This document shows positions 11,684-23,830 of a stretch of 64,000 nt of DNA, piece by piece. The DNA lies in the NCBI RefSeq assembly GCF_022581195.2, contig NC_061460.1:13365501-13429500 (forward strand), read 5' to 3'. This DNA is from Helicoverpa zea (taxonomy: Eukaryota > Arthropoda > Insecta > Lepidoptera > Noctuidae). The position numbers and the translations under genes were made by a program. Numbering within the stretch: position 1 is the first letter of the stretch; each line of letters starts with the position of its first letter. Under the pieces are notes generated by a model. It had not been told where the DNA came from. It ran no database searches and saw nothing but the letters and a program-made list of their open reading frames with translations.

Positions 11684-11901
11684 TATTATTGTATGTACAA
11701 CCTCTTTGGTTAGGTATGTACATAGCCGAAAAATTGATAGAAGTGTGTTAAAAAAAAAATGAAATGTTGTTGTTGTAAAAAGCTTGTTATGTGTGAATTT
11801 ATAAATTAAATATATAATTGGACTCTCTTGAAGACTTTAAGACTTTTAGTATCCATTTGACGTCGGAGGATTTTTATTCCACAAATTACGCATCTGCATT
11901 A
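11684..11901 (+). repeat. 3' LTR of the copia element
   Basis: A 218-bp direct copy of the 5' LTR, followed at once by the second TAAGT target copy. Confidence 0.95.
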
Positions 11902-11906
11902 TAAGT

Positions 11907-12577
11907 TACTCTATGAATATGGCATACCAACAGGCGACAGGAGTTGATCTTATATCTTTAAAAGTTTATTAATATAATATCATTTTAAATGTTTTTACTA
12001 GTTAGAGTTAGGATTGTTTATTGTACCTTACCAAATTATTGCACGTAACCACGTAACGCAGCAATGTAAAAGTGCTTTACACTAAAGTAGTATTCAATAA
12101 GCTATTTAAAGGTCAGTTGCAGCTCCATAATTATTTATTTCTAACTAGACAAATTATGATGAAAGCGAAGCAGTAAGCAGGCAGACTACTGAAACTAGAC
12201 AGCGGCATGCAGGTAGACAGCTGACTACTTTGACACTGACGCTTGCTTGACGTTAACTAACTGGATGCTTCCGCCATATGAATATAACAAACAGCCACCT
12301 TTTTGGTTCTTGGTTTTGTTATTGACAGGTACAACGAGAAGTATGCTTGTATTGGAACGTAGGTTTGGAATATTTATTTTTAATTTCTTGTTTGTGGCTG
12401 GCTTCTTTGTAATCAGTAGGTAATGTTTATCTATAATTATGTTTATTTATAGTGATGATAAGATTATTCAAGTGTCAAACAAGTAACATACACTCCGTAT
12501 AATGTGATATAATTGCGTAGGTCTAGGTAGTAAGAAGATAACAGTCTAAAGGTTTGGTCGAGTATCGCCAATATAAA
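11907..12577. other. Spacer and promoter region upstream of AUH
   Basis: AT-rich sequence with no supported gene. It should hold the AUH promoter and 5' UTR. I see no clear TATA box. A frame continuing upstream of the AUH ATG begins only with TTG and is not used as a start. Confidence 0.5.
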
Positions 12578-13938
12578 ATGTTGATTCCAAGGCTGTATAA
12601 ATTCAGTTCAATTATTAGGAATGGGTCGGTGCGTTTTTTAGCAACTCAGACACAGCAATGTAATGAGAATGTGAGTCCTGTGGTATACGAAAAGTTGTTA
12701 GGTACCGACAGAGGCATCGCGCTGTACGGACTCAACAGCCCCAAAGACCGCAACGCCCTGGGCTTTGACATGATTGAAGCTATGAGGGAAGTCAACCAGT
12801 TAATCAGAGAGGACACCAAAGTGTCAGTTGTTATACTGCACAGCATGGTGCCTGGCATATTCTGTGCGGGTAAGACACAAACTGCTTCTTTCAATTTATT
12901 GCCAGAAGTACAAACTATAACTATAAATCTTTATTTCTCTTTAATTACAGTGTTAAGTCATTCAGAATTTATGTAAAATTCAATAATTTAATATACTTTA
13001 TGATGGCAACCTGTCAAGATAATATTGTTTATCAATCAAATTTCAAGTGCATATTTACATACAATGGATATGTTAATTTTAGATAGGCGAGTTGAATAAT
13101 AATTTAATTCAGTAGTATTGTAAACCATGTAAACTTTATGTAATGCTTAGAAGGAAGACAAAAATTACCATGTTGTATAGAGGACTATACAATATAAAAT
13201 TCCAAAAGACTGTCTGAAAGTCACACAATTATTAATTTTCAGGAGCAAACTTGAAAGAGCGCTTTAAGATGGCAGATGATGAAGTTGCAAACTTTGTCAA
13301 AGGCCTTAGAGGTACATTTATAGAGATAGAAGATTTGCCAATGCCAACAATAGCAGCTATAGAGGGTGTGGCAGTTGGCGGAGGTCTAGAGCTGGCCCTA
13401 GCATGCGACATAAGAGTAGTGTCTGAAACAGCAAAGTTGGGACTTGTAGAGACAGGACGTGGTCTCATCCCAGGTGCTGGAGGCACCCAAAGACTGCCAA
13501 GAGCCGTCAACATCAATATTGCTAAAGAACTAATATATACTTCAAGAATTGTGAGTGGAAATGAAGCTAAAGAGTTAGGTGAGTATTATTTGTTACATCA
13601 CTGACACAAGATCCTCCCTGATCCCTTGAGATTTTGTTTTTTTTTTTCACAATGTACTGTACTTGTTTACAGGATTGGTTAACCATGTAGTTCCTCAAAA
13701 CAACTCAAAGAATGCAGCTCTAGAAAAGGCTCTGTCCCTGGCACGGGAGATTGCACTCAATGCACCTATTGCCTTGCGTTGTGCCAAGCAAGCTATCAAT
13801 GAGGGCATACAGCTCAGCATCAAGGACGGCTATGAAGTGGAACAGAAGTGTTATGAGATAAACATTCCTACTAAAGACAGACAGGAGGGCATGATCTCTT
13901 TTATGGAGAAGAGGAAACCCATCTATGAAGGCCACTAA
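12578..13938 (+). CDS. Auh: AUH-type enoyl-CoA hydratase (methylglutaconyl-CoA hydratase), mitochondrial
   Basis: Three exons join in phase: 12578-12869, 13243-13578 and 13673-13938, giving 297 residues. AUH hydrates 3-methylglutaconyl-CoA to HMG-CoA in mitochondrial leucine breakdown and can also bind AU-rich RNA. The N-terminus (MLIPRLYKFSSIIRNGSVRF) is basic and amphipathic, as expected for a mitochondrial presequence. The crotonase fold shows CAGANLKER, AIEGVAVGGGLELALACDIR and LVETGRGLIPGAGGTQRLPR, including the two glutamates used by hydratases. The end KDRQEGMISFMEKRKPIYEGH is typical of AUH. Start chosen at ATG 12578. The three-exon layout and moderate GC contrast with the GC-rich raptor. 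Close paralogues such as ECHDC2 are possible but fit less well. Confidence 0.92.
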
Positions 13939-14431
13939 AGCTCATTAATTAGAATAGGTGAAGGCATATCTGATTTATAAATAAGTGTTATTTCATTTTA
14001 TAAATGATGATTTTTACCACAGAGCATATTTTTGTATGACTATTTTAATATGCAAAGCATTGATATATCTTTTTATAATTTACATTACTTATTAAATTGT
14101 TGAAAATTAATATCTTATATTTTATTGTATACTATACCCAATATTGAAAGATTGGGAAATAGAGGGCTAGTTTTTATGTTATTTAATTATGGTTGATTAT
14201 TATCTCTTCTATTTATCATTATTATTTATTTATGAAATTAAATTTTCATTCATCATTTAATATACAGAATACCCTATCACACTTTTATCTAGAAGGTTAT
14301 CAGTTGCAACAACTGAACAACATTACTGTGTAATGCTTGTTCCCTCTGTTTGCAATAATTAGTTAAACAAATTAAATAAAAGAAATATTGATTTAATAGT
14401 CATTTACAATATAATACAGTTTTGAGAAGTT
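13939..14431. other. Shared 3' spacer between convergent AUH and phosphomannomutase genes
   Basis: AUH (+) and phosphomannomutase (-) run toward each other across these 493 very AT-rich bases. Several AATAAA-like and TTTATT signals occur (for example aataaaag near 14376), so the two 3' UTRs may overlap. Confidence 0.5.
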
Positions 14432-15181
14432 TTAAACATTCAAACATTTTACTATTTGTTCTTTGGTGTCCTCGGGGGAGATCACTTTGTGCCCGATTGT
14501 CCTAGAGTCATTGTAGATCTCATAGTCATTACCACCTGGCATAGTTTTATCCCCAAAGAAATGAATTTCTTCAAAGTTTTGATCTGCAACATGTTTGAGA
14601 CAGTAGGTCTTATCCCACCCAGTGGGGAATACATCAACACTGATCTGCCCACCAAGAGCAAATGTTAAACCAGAATCCTTAAACTCACTTTTCAATGCAT
14701 CTACAAACTGTTGTCTTATTGAATGTACAGAGTCATATTTAACAAACTCATCTCTCTCTGCCTGGCTGCAGGACCGCCCCACTGGGCAGATGTTGATCAT
14801 ACTAGATCGAAACTCTACGAAATTGCCCCTCTTAGATGGTAATTCAATCTTGGACATATAGCCCAGTGAAAAATTGATAACTCTCTGTAACAACTTCTCC
14901 CCTAGATGGCCGACAATACTTTCCGAACTGATCAGCTTGCCGCCGCGATACTGCACCACACCATTTTCACAGAATACATAATCGAACTTCGCAGCAACTT
15001 CAGCTCCATCCATCTGTTCAGCTATTTTGACATAATCGGATCCACTAACGAGCCCTACGGCTACTTTAGATTTCACCTTCTCCAATAAGAAATTCTTTAA
15101 TTCTTCCGAGATCACCTGTCGCGGCTGGGTGAGGGTGCCGTCTACATCAAATAGATACAATATCGACTTCCGGCTAGCCAT
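14432..15181 (-). CDS. Pmm2: Phosphomannomutase
   Basis: An intronless 249-residue protein of the HAD superfamily, the same length as eukaryotic phosphomannomutases. It interconverts mannose-6-phosphate and mannose-1-phosphate in the cytosol, feeding GDP-mannose for N-glycosylation and GPI anchors. The catalytic motif is LFDVDGTLT with nucleophile D12 and acid/base D14. Other family signatures are GLVSGSDYVKIAEQ, FVEFRSSMINICPVGRSCS, FPTGWDKTYCL and HFFGDKTMPGGNDYEI (metal-binding loop). The start ATG is at 15181, 194 bp from the divergent SGSH start. Confidence 0.97.
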   Translation of the reverse strand: MASRKSILYLFDVDGTLTQPRQVISEELKNFLLEKVKSKVAVGLVSGSDYVKIAEQMDGAEVAAKFDYVFCENGVVQYRGGKLISSESIVGHLGEKLLQRVINFSLGYMSKIELPSKRGNFVEFRSSMINICPVGRSCSQAERDEFVKYDSVHSIRQQFVDALKSEFKDSGLTFALGGQISVDVFPTGWDKTYCLKHVADQNFEEIHFFGDKTMPGGNDYEIYNDSRTIGHKVISPEDTKEQIVKCLNV

Positions 15182-15375
15182 GATTTTTAATTATTGGCTG
15201 AATTAGTTGGCAAGTTCTTCTGGTCAATTTGAATTTTGGAGGCAAAGTGAGGCTTGTCGTGAACTCGCTAAGTAGGGCACCGCACCGGCGACCGCAAAGC
15301 GCCAACACTTCACTGAGTGGGACACGTCAAATATCTGTCTTAAGCGGCTTGTTTGTTATCAACCGGCCGATCGAC
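15182..15375. promoter_or_regulatory. Bidirectional promoter between phosphomannomutase and SGSH
   Basis: Only 194 bases separate the two divergent start codons, so both promoters must overlap here. No TATA box is evident. Bases 15280-15310 are GC-rich (accgcaccggcgaccgcaaa). Initiation sites cannot be placed from sequence alone. Confidence 0.6.
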
Positions 15376-18300
15376 ATGGCGTGCGCCCTGGGCTCTGTTT
15401 ACACACTGTTATTGTGGCTCTTTGTCACTCAAAGCGTATTATCAGATAAGCCTGCTACATCGGCAAATGTTCTTATACTGTTCGGTGAGTACTTCAAGTC
15501 CATAATATTGATAATTCTTGTCAACATTCCATTGGTTGACAGAATATTTACGTCATACGGTATTTGGCTACGTGTCCACTAAACTGTTGATAAATACAAA
15601 TTATATGAGTTGATAATACTGTAATATAGCAATGCATGATAATTTGTTTTAATTATTTTAAAGATAAAGATATTTTATTTGTACTCATAGTGTTGTCCCA
15701 TGTCTTTAGTTTTTTTATCAATTTTATTTTTAGAGGCTGTGGCCTATCCTGTCATAGAGTAGAGGGTTGTTTCACCGTAGACGCATTTTATACCTAAAGA
15801 AATACTACTTTCTACCATATCATTTAATTTTTTTCACCTTCATTGAATGATTTTTAACTTTCTCCCAGCCTAGAATTTGACCCTTAGCTTCGCCACTATT
15901 ATCTACATATTTACTTTACTCTTTGGCCACTATCCAGTATAGTTTCAATGTTTTTCAAAATCACGGTGAATTCGCAATGCATTTTGCTATTATCATGACC
16001 ACAGATTACTAAATAGTTACTACGACTAGTGATGGGCGTTGAATCAACGTTGATGTCACTTCAACGGGATTAACGTTGACCGTTAACAAATCAACGCGTT
16101 GAATCCGTCAACGAATAAAAATGACAACGACGTTTATGAATTCAACTAGGTTGACGAACGAAACGAGAAACTGAACCCAAACGTTTTATTATTTTCAACG
16201 TCAACTCTCGCTACGACGCTATAGTCATGACATAATAATTTGAACTTAAATAAGCAGCTCTAAATAGCAAATTATTTAGTCAGATCTAGAGCCTGAAAAA
16301 AGTATGAAGGGAAGATCTGAGATCATCTAGAAAGTTATCAAAAAATGATATCCAATTTCATTAAGTAAACTGCAACAAAATGTTCGTAAATTAACATTGC
16401 GTTACACTTTCGATGCCCAGCACCCGGGATTCGAGTCGAACCATAGTTCATTCCTTATGCCCGCAACCCGAATACCGAGTCGTCGCTATGCGTAGCTATA
16501 GATGCATGTGCTCATGCCCAGGACCCGAATAGCGAGTCCATAGCTAAGTAAGCTGTAAGGGTTGTCAAAAGTAAATAAATGAAATCAATTGAAAAAACAT
16601 CGCTTTAGTTTATAACGGATTAGAAAACGTAAATCACTTCATCAATGTTATATGCCATCATTTCAGTTCACAGTAAGACACTTAACGCACAACCGATTTG
16701 CAGGCTTAAATCAAATCCAGTAAACAGTGCCTAGGTTTCAAACGTAAGGCAATCGAAGTCCAGGGGCCCGATTCTCCTAATTTTACTTAAGCAACATACG
16801 ATTCACGTTCGACTCGATTCGACTGATATCCAATCCCGACTCGATTACGATTGAAACGTATGTGGCATTCCGCTATTTTTTCTTTGAAATAAACGTTTTT
16901 ATCCTTTTCTGTCATTCAATAATGAATCATTTTGTCTGCAAATGATTTACGATTGCAAAATGATTGTACAGCAAACTACCGTATTGACCAAAATCACCAA
17001 AATAGCAGACCAATCGCACACCAATCAAATGTCAATCGAATACGATTGGTCTTTTATTAGTAGCAGAATGCCTGATATGGTTAAAACTGCTATTGCGATC
17101 ATATTGCGATTAGATTTCTATTCGATTTTGACATTATTAACTTAGGAGAATCGGGCCCCAGTAGGAAAGCCAATAGTCAAACACAAAAGTAATAACACAG
17201 AAGTCCGGTAGAAAAGCCAATAGTCGATCACAGACAAACGTAACACGGGAGAGAGTATTCGATATAGGTTTAGCCGGAAGTGCAAACAGATACCGAATGA
17301 GCTTAAATTATTTTGTAAATACGTACCTACTTTTAGCAGCAAAGAAGGGTTAAGTTTTTACCTGAGTAAGACCTTTAATCGTTTGCCGAAAACTTTTTTT
17401 AAAGTTAAAACAAAAGTGCATCTATCGCCTTTTGTGCTGTTGGAGCTGTTGCTCTTGTCTTGATGTATTGATAATCTTGATGGAGTAACACTTGATAAAT
17501 AAAACTTGATGATTTGCAGAAAATAACGTAATTTAATTTAAACCCAAACTTTATATTAAAATAACTTGAGTGCACACTTGTACGGTCAATTGAGAACTGT
17601 CTGCTAAGTAAAATGTAGGTAATGTTTTTGCAATATGTATAAAAATGCAATTCAACAAAATTATGTACTTTGTACATTCTTCCCAGGGGGAGATGAGGAG
17701 GCTGTGGCGCACAAGCCAAATTAATAAAAATATGTTCACATGACAAATGATAAAAATTAAAAATAATAACTAATAAATAACGAGATTTATGGTTCTTTAT
17801 CTCTGGCCCGTAAAATGACAAACAAAGCGCGTCGGCATGTTTTTTGAGATTACGAGTATTTAAACTAAAAACTAGATACTTATTTTCTTTGTTATCCTAT
17901 GCAGGTGTTAAAACAAAGCACGTCGGCGTTGTATTGATTAAAAAAAAAGCTTACAGAAACATGTAGATAAATCATATTAAGTAAATCTGTTCTAACATAA
18001 TGTACGTTAAAATTAAAAAAAATAGTCTCTTTAACAACATAATAAATTAAATAACAAGACGGGATTTATTTTCTTTATTCTGATCAAAAATGCACAATAA
18101 TTATATTCTAGTAAATCATTTTGGGTAGCCCTACGCTCGGTGGGCGGGGCTTAAGTGAACCCGGACGCCGGGTTTTCGGGCATAAGGGTCCCGTTCCGAT
18201 ACAATTGCGCTGTTGGACTCGAATACTCGGTTGTTATGTAATTATGCAAAATATTTTTGGGCATGTGGATAGGAATTGCATAGGTGAGCTGGGCAGCGAA

Positions 18301-21300
18301 AGTGTTAATACGTTAATGAAAACGTTTTGGCGTTTATCGTTGACGCTGGCGTGTATCGTTGATGCAAGTTGACGTTTGTAACACGTAGTTAACGTGACGA
18401 AATTAACTAGTTAATCAACTAGTTGACAAACGGAAATCAACGTTAACGTTTCGTTGACGGAAAAACCTTCAACGTCCCATCGCTAACTACGACGCATACG
18501 ACGCGACATGACAATCTATGTAATGAAAAGTCTGAAAAGTATAAAGCCATAGACGATGTTCGTCACACGCGCGAAGGTTTTAAAAAGGCGAATTTTATCA
18601 TGATTTCATCAAGAACATTTTAGGGGTGGATCAGGCGGATCAAATAATGTAGTAAATAGGAATGTAATCAATAGAAAAAAACTGGCCACGAAGGGTTCCG
18701 TACGAGATAAAAATCACGTTTGTAGTATGGGAGCCCCCCCCCCCCAAATATTAATTTTATTCTAGTTTTCAGTATTTGTTCTTATAGCGGCAACAGAAAT
18801 ACATCATCTGTGAAAATTTCAACTCTCTAACTATCACGGTTCATGAGATACAGCCTGGTGACAGACGGACGGACAGAGGAGCGAGAACAATAGGGTCCCG
18901 TTTTACCCATTGGGTACGGAACCCTCAAAAGCTTTTGGCGGGTACATTTATTCAACATAGATAAAAATTTCTCAAGTATGAAATTAATTAAATTCAGGTG
19001 AATGAAGGAATACTTATAGAGAGAGTAGGTACCTAAGGGCGTAACAAAGGGGTAGATACATTGGAGTCGTAATCAGGGATCGTCGTCATAAGGGAGTATA
19101 TGGGGGAATACGGGTAGTACCTACATGGGTTTATTATGCAAGGAAGACTAGGCACATAACGGAGTAAACTGTACCTACACAGGCGTAGTAGGCAGAAGGG
19201 AATTCATAATGGAGTTCTTCTAAGGAACTCTTCCTTAATATATAGGTAGGTAGTACCTTAGGTAACTGGCCCGGGTGACTGGTTAGAGGAGGTCAAATAG
19301 GCAGTCGCTCCTTGTACCGGTACCTACTCAGACTGGAAGCCGACCCCAACATGGTTGACGTGTAGTAAAATAAATTTCAAAATCATTTCAGTAGATCTAG
19401 GGATTATCCTAGGAAACGACACAACACACGAACTTTACAACAATTTTTCAGCGGACGACGGCGGATTCGAGCTCGGCTCGTACTTGAACAAGATATGCCA
19501 GACTCCGAACATCGACGCGCTCGCCAAGCGCGGCCTGCTGTTCAACAATGCCTTCACTTCAGTCAGCAGTTGCTCGCCAAGGTACTTTTTGTCTGAGCTG
19601 ACAAACTTATTACCTACTTGCTTATTTACAGAGTCGGGTATAGTTATCGGCACGGATAATGAGCTCTCGGCGGAAGAGTGGTGATCGCTTTGCGCACCGT
19701 ATACTTATGGCAATAAACCAATAAATCACTTCTGCGCAGGTGAAGGTCAGGGCTCAATATCCTTGCCGATGATTATATTACGTACTAAGTACGTTTGATA
19801 CCTACTCGTATGTATATTTATTGTTGTTATGGGGACACTTTCGACATAAATACCTAGGTACCTATCGCAGATTGTCACGATAGAAAGAGAACTAGCATAG
19901 TTACATTTCTCGTACACAATTATTTGGTTCACTAGCTGTTCCCTATAGTTTCACCTGTGTTCCAAGTAAACCTCTACGTTTTACTGATGTTTCTTAACTA
20001 TTCATCTTTATTTTACTAACCTAGTGTTATGTTTTTAAAAACTCCGTTTGATAGATTTCGTGCATGTATCAGCATTTTCACGTTGATATGTGAATTACAG
20101 CCGCGCGGCGCTGCTGACGGGCACGCCGAGCCACCAGAACGGCATGTACGGCCTGCACCGCACCGTGCACCACTTCAACTCCTTCGACACCGTCGCCAGC
20201 CTGCCCAACCTGCTGCGCGAGCACAACGTCATGACTGGTCAGACATTCGTTACCTACAACAATGTACTTAGCAATGCTTAGTCGTGTTAAAAAAATGCGG
20301 TTACCTGTCAGGTATCATCGGCAAGAAGGACGTGGGTCCGGCGGCGCAGTTCAAGTTCGACTACGAGCAGACGGAGGAGAACAACCACGTGAACCAGGTG
20401 GGGCGCAACATCACGCACATCAAGCTGCTCACTCGCGAGTTCCTCGCCGCGGCTAACCGGGACAACAAGTAAGGATACCATACTTTATTGTTGTGTGATG
20501 GGAGCTTACACGAATTCAACTGAAAACTGTTCCAGACCATTCCTCCTGTACGTGAGCTTCCACGACCCGCACCGGTGCGGTCACACCGACCCTCAGTTCG
20601 GTCCGTTCTGCGAGCGGTTCGGTTCCGGCGAGGAGGGCATGGGGCTCATCCCCGACTGGCATCCCATATACTACCAGTGGCAGCAAGTGGAACTACCATA
20701 CTTTGTGCAGGTAATGAGCGAATAAACACGATGGGAACATGAGAATACTTAAGCATATTTAAGTAAGAAAACGGCTGATATTTTTTTATACGTGTTCAGG
20801 ATACTGAAGCAGCTAGAAGGGATATCGCAGCGCAATACACGACAATGTCGCGTCTTGATCAAGGTATGGCAATGGTTATTGTGACATGCCAAACCTAAAG
20901 TAGGTAGATATTCAATGGAAAATTAACTTATAATTATTTCCAGGCGTGGGGCTGGTACTTAAAGAATTAGAGGCAGCAGGGCATTTGGACGACACCCTGG
21001 TCATATACACATCTGACAACGGCATCCCTTTCCCGTCGGGCCGCACTAACTTCTATGACCCGGGTCTCCGCGAGCCGATGATCATCGCGTCTCCGAAGCC
21101 TGACGCGAGGAGGAATGAAGCATCCTACGCCATGGTCAGCCTGCTCGACGTCATGTCTACTGTTCTTGACTGGTTTAAAATTCCATTTGGAGAAGAAAGC
21201 AACGATATAATACAATCGGATAAACCAAAAAGCTTGCTTCCTATTTTACAAAAAGGTAACTATTGGGGATAAAAATTTGACACATTGAAGTCTTTTAAAA

Positions 21301-22000
21301 TAACTTAACCGGTTTCCGCTTTGCTTTTGCTTATTCCAGAACCACCGTACTCAGAAGAAGACGCAGTGTTCGCGTCTCAAACTCACCACGAGGTCACAAT
21401 GTACTACCCGATGAGAGCGGTGCGCACGCGCCGGTACAAACTCATACACAACCTCAACTTTGGGATGCCCTTCCCCATCGACCAGGATCTATATGTCTCG
21501 CCCACGTTCCAGGTACCTACGTCCCTTAGTGAAGTTATATCCGCAGTAATGTATATATTTGTAACATCAATGCTGCAACACTACAATTTTCAACATCCAT
21601 TTTGTTAATAACCTCAGGACCTGCTGAACCGTACGCGCAGCAAGCAGTCGTTACCGTGGTACAAGACTCTGGAACAGTACTACTACCGGCCGCAGTGGGA
21701 GCTGTACGACATCCGCGCCGACCCTGGCGAGACTAGAAACTTGCACGGTAACGCTTGGTTTTTTTTTTCTTTGTTTTTGTATAACAAGTCGGAAAGGTGA
21801 GTCGAGTGAGAGAGTGAGTGCGTCCTTGTGCAGGCAAGCCGTCGCTGGCGGGCGTGGAGGCGGCGCTGGCGGCGCGGCTGGCGCGCTGGCAGCGCGACAC
21901 GGCCGACCCCTGGCGCTGCGCCCCGCAAGCCGTGCTGGAGCCGGGCGGCGCCGCCGAGTGCCGCGACCTCGACAACGGCCTGGCGCGCCACCTGCGGTAA
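15376..22000 (+). CDS. Sgsh: N-sulfoglucosamine sulfohydrolase (heparan N-sulfatase), lysosomal
   Basis: Ten exons join in phase to 517 residues: 15376-15484, 19452-19581, 20101-20237, 20312-20468, 20536-20710, 20800-20863, 20944-21255, 21340-21512, 21618-21747 and 21834-22000. The enzyme removes N-sulfate from heparan sulfate in lysosomes. Residues 1-23 form a signal peptide. Metal-binding FADDGGFE follows (D38, D39). The sulfatase signature CSPSR is formed across the exon 2/3 junction with C77 as the cysteine converted to formylglycine. Further SGSH signatures are HQNGMYGLH, FHDPHRCGH, DNGIPFPSGRTN, HHEVTMYYPMR and LNFGMPFPIDQD. Intron 1 (about 4 kb) carries several repeats, while the third intron is only 74 bp. 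Coding exons are GC-rich, especially the last. Confidence 0.96.
15485..16018 (+). other. SGSH intron 1, proximal part
   Basis: AT-rich intronic sequence up to the hAT-like insertion. I see no further feature in it. Confidence 0.5.
16027..18485. mobile_element. Non-autonomous hAT-like DNA transposon in SGSH intron 1
   Basis: The ends are inverted: tagtgatgggcgttgaa at the left and the complement of tagcgatgggacgttgaa at the right. The 2459-bp element is flanked by a perfect 8-bp duplication actacgac (16019-16026 and 18486-18493), the hAT target size. The terminal regions are rich in AACGTTGA-type motifs that may be transposase-binding repeats. No transposase frame is recognisable. A Harbinger-type MITE is nested inside, so the hAT copy is older than that MITE. 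Confidence 0.85.
16764..17158. mobile_element. Harbinger/Tourist-type MITE, copy 1 (nested in hAT element)
   Basis: A 395-bp element with termini gggcccgattctcctaa...ttaggagaatcgggccc, flanked by 3-bp CAG duplications. Two further copies occur at 30439-30828 and 35375-35769 with the same CAG flanks. Three-base CWG duplications and GGG-starting ends are known from Harbinger transposons, hence the assignment. It codes for nothing. Confidence 0.8.
18600..18935. repeat. Interspersed repeat of common lepidopteran type
   Basis: The block includes gggttccgtacgag, a C-run near 18727, acagacggacggacag and gggtacggaaccctc. I recognise this combination as a repeat widespread in moth and butterfly genomes, but I cannot assign its class. 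Bases 18936-19254 after it look like degenerate gtaggtacc-type sequence. Confidence 0.5.
19255..19357 (+). mobile_element. SINE tail fragment in SGSH intron 1
   Basis: This matches the 3' half of the SINE at 2184-2571 (gtcgctccttgta... gaagccgaccccaac) but lacks the tRNA head. It is a truncated copy ending just before SGSH exon 2. Confidence 0.7.
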
Positions 22001-22074
22001 CTACTCGCGCTACAACCGACTGTTAGTAGTCATCAAATACAGTTATAGCAAGACTACTTTATTTGAAATGTCGT

Positions 22075-22080
22075 AATAAA
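22075..22080 (+). terminator. SGSH polyadenylation signal
   Basis: AATAAA 75 bases after the SGSH stop, followed by a T/A-rich stretch. It is the first signal downstream, so a very short 3' UTR is likely. Confidence 0.65.
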
Positions 22081-22761
22081 GACTGTAATTTACAGAATAC
22101 TGTGAGCAGCTCTCTATTTAACGTGTTAATGTTACCTTAGTCATCAGTTGTTAATGCCTAGACTGCCTCTTGCTTGCCGAATGTATCAAATACAACCTCA
22201 TGGAACTGTTAGAAAGAATGAGAAGAACAATATATTCTATATTTAAGAGATTTGTTGTCTGTTTGAGTATTTAATTCACTCATATGTACTAGTACAATTT
22301 TACATAAATAGACTTTATTTATCCTCTATACACAATGTTTACTTGATTGGTGCTAGTTATAATAATAGTGCATATCACAAAATGTTACAATTTAAATACT
22401 TTAAGATTTAAACTTAAATAAAATCATAATACATATATAATTTTATTTTATTTCAAATTTAATAATACTTAAATCATAATTTTAATACATTATGTTAACA
22501 ATGAATGGTATCATCATAATAACATGAATCAGGTGGATAATACTTTTGGTAATGGTAACTATAAAACTGATAGTTGATAAGATTCAACCTTATTGCTTTA
22601 GTGATGAGAGTGATCAACCGCCAGTGTTGACATCTAGCAAATGTTGGTACACCATCATATAACAAGCTTTCAGCTGCCTACACTCTACTCTACACTAGAT
22701 TTGATTTTTCAGTCAATTGGTTTATCATATTCATATTAAATTGTGCATTGTTAACAAAATT
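22081..22761 (-). other. AT-rich spacer, probably 3' UTR of the small membrane-protein gene
   Basis: No coding signal. TTTATT (AATAAA on the minus strand) occurs near 22316 and 22442, consistent with the minus-strand gene at 23831-24253 having a long 3' UTR that runs toward SGSH. Confidence 0.4.
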
Positions 22762-23144
22762 CATCATCCTCCGAGCCTTTTTCTCAATCATGTTGGGGTC
22801 GGCTTCCAGTCTAACCGGATTCAGCTGAGTACCAGTGCTTTACAAGAAGCGACTGCCTATCTGACCTCCTCAACCCAGTTATCTGGGCAACCTGATACCC
22901 CTTGGTTAGACTGGTGTCAGACTTACTGGCTTCTGACTACCCGTAACGACTGCCAAGGATGTTCAATGATAGCCGGGACCTACAGTTTAACGTGCCATCC
23001 GAAACACAGCCTATCGTGTCTATGATATACTTAGAAAGTACATACAAACTTAGAACAGTTGCATTGGTACTTACCCGACCTGGGATCGAACCCGCGCCCC
23101 CATAATTGAGAGGTTGGTCCTTTACCCACTAGACCACCACGACT
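22762..23144 (-). mobile_element. tRNA-headed SINE, full-length copy, minus orientation
   Basis: Same family as 2184-2571, in reverse orientation. It is flanked by a 14-bp direct repeat ttgttaacaaaatt at 22748-22761 and 23145-23158, a clean target-site duplication. It lies in the probable 3' UTR of the small membrane-protein gene. Bases 23159-23830 after it are AT-rich with no recognisable feature. Confidence 0.85.
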
Positions 23145-23830
23145 TTGTTAACAAAATTAAAAGTATGTAAATAGCTAACTTAAAATAAACGTTACTGATA
23201 AGATTAGGTGCAACATAACAGGAGTGAATGCAGGTAAATACACACAGATTCCTCTTTCCTATTCCTTGACAGTACAACTTCTAGTCCTTTCAACAAAATG
23301 CTGAGTACATCTTCACAGTTAACAATAATTCAAATTAACTTATACTATAAGAAAATCTTAAACCTAACAGAAAATAACAAATGGGTACAGTTTTACTCTC
23401 CCGATGCATGACGCAACTAGTTAACAATGAATTCATACAAATGTAAAGCTCTTCAGTGTATAAATCTACTTAATAGTAAAGGGCAAACATATGCAATGAA
23501 TTTTGCTTCCTACTTACTTAATTTACAACTCAGGTTTATAGGATAGGTGTATTAGATTATAATACTGAAACATTCACAAGTTATACTTACACTAGTATTG
23601 CGATTGTTGAGATTCCAATGTTATTTGATGAGTAATCACATTTCTCTGCTATTTGTGATGGAGGCCAATACAATATATACAAGCATATGCAAGTACATAT
23701 TTTATATCTAATAATTGTGGTGACAGTAGTGTCATAGAGGGGTCTACAGCATACATGATGTATATAGTATACATATATTAGCACCATTCACACACCAGGG
23801 AAAACAATATCAGCATATGTCTAGTAATCC

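Larger units (their letters stand above)
7324..11901 (+). mobile_element. Complete Ty1/copia LTR retrotransposon
   Basis: The 4578-bp element has LTRs of 217 bp (7324-7540) and 218 bp (11684-11901). I see only one difference between them, one extra A in an A-run. A perfect 5-bp duplication TAAGT flanks it (7319-7323 and 11902-11906). A primer-binding site follows the 5' LTR directly, and a purine run (agggaaag) precedes the 3' LTR. The internal region has one unbroken Gag-Pol frame. Near-identical LTRs and an intact frame point to a very recent insertion. With this duplication the LTR ends are TATTATT...GCATTA rather than the usual TG...CA, which is odd. Confidence 0.97.

Noticed and set aside
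12554..12577. Upstream start for AUH
   Set aside because: The upstream extension begins with TTG. The ATG at 12578 gives a typical mitochondrial presequence.
17405..17821. hAT transposase frame inside the 16027-18485 element
   Set aside because: The 138-residue frame has no hAT motifs and an AT-rich random look.
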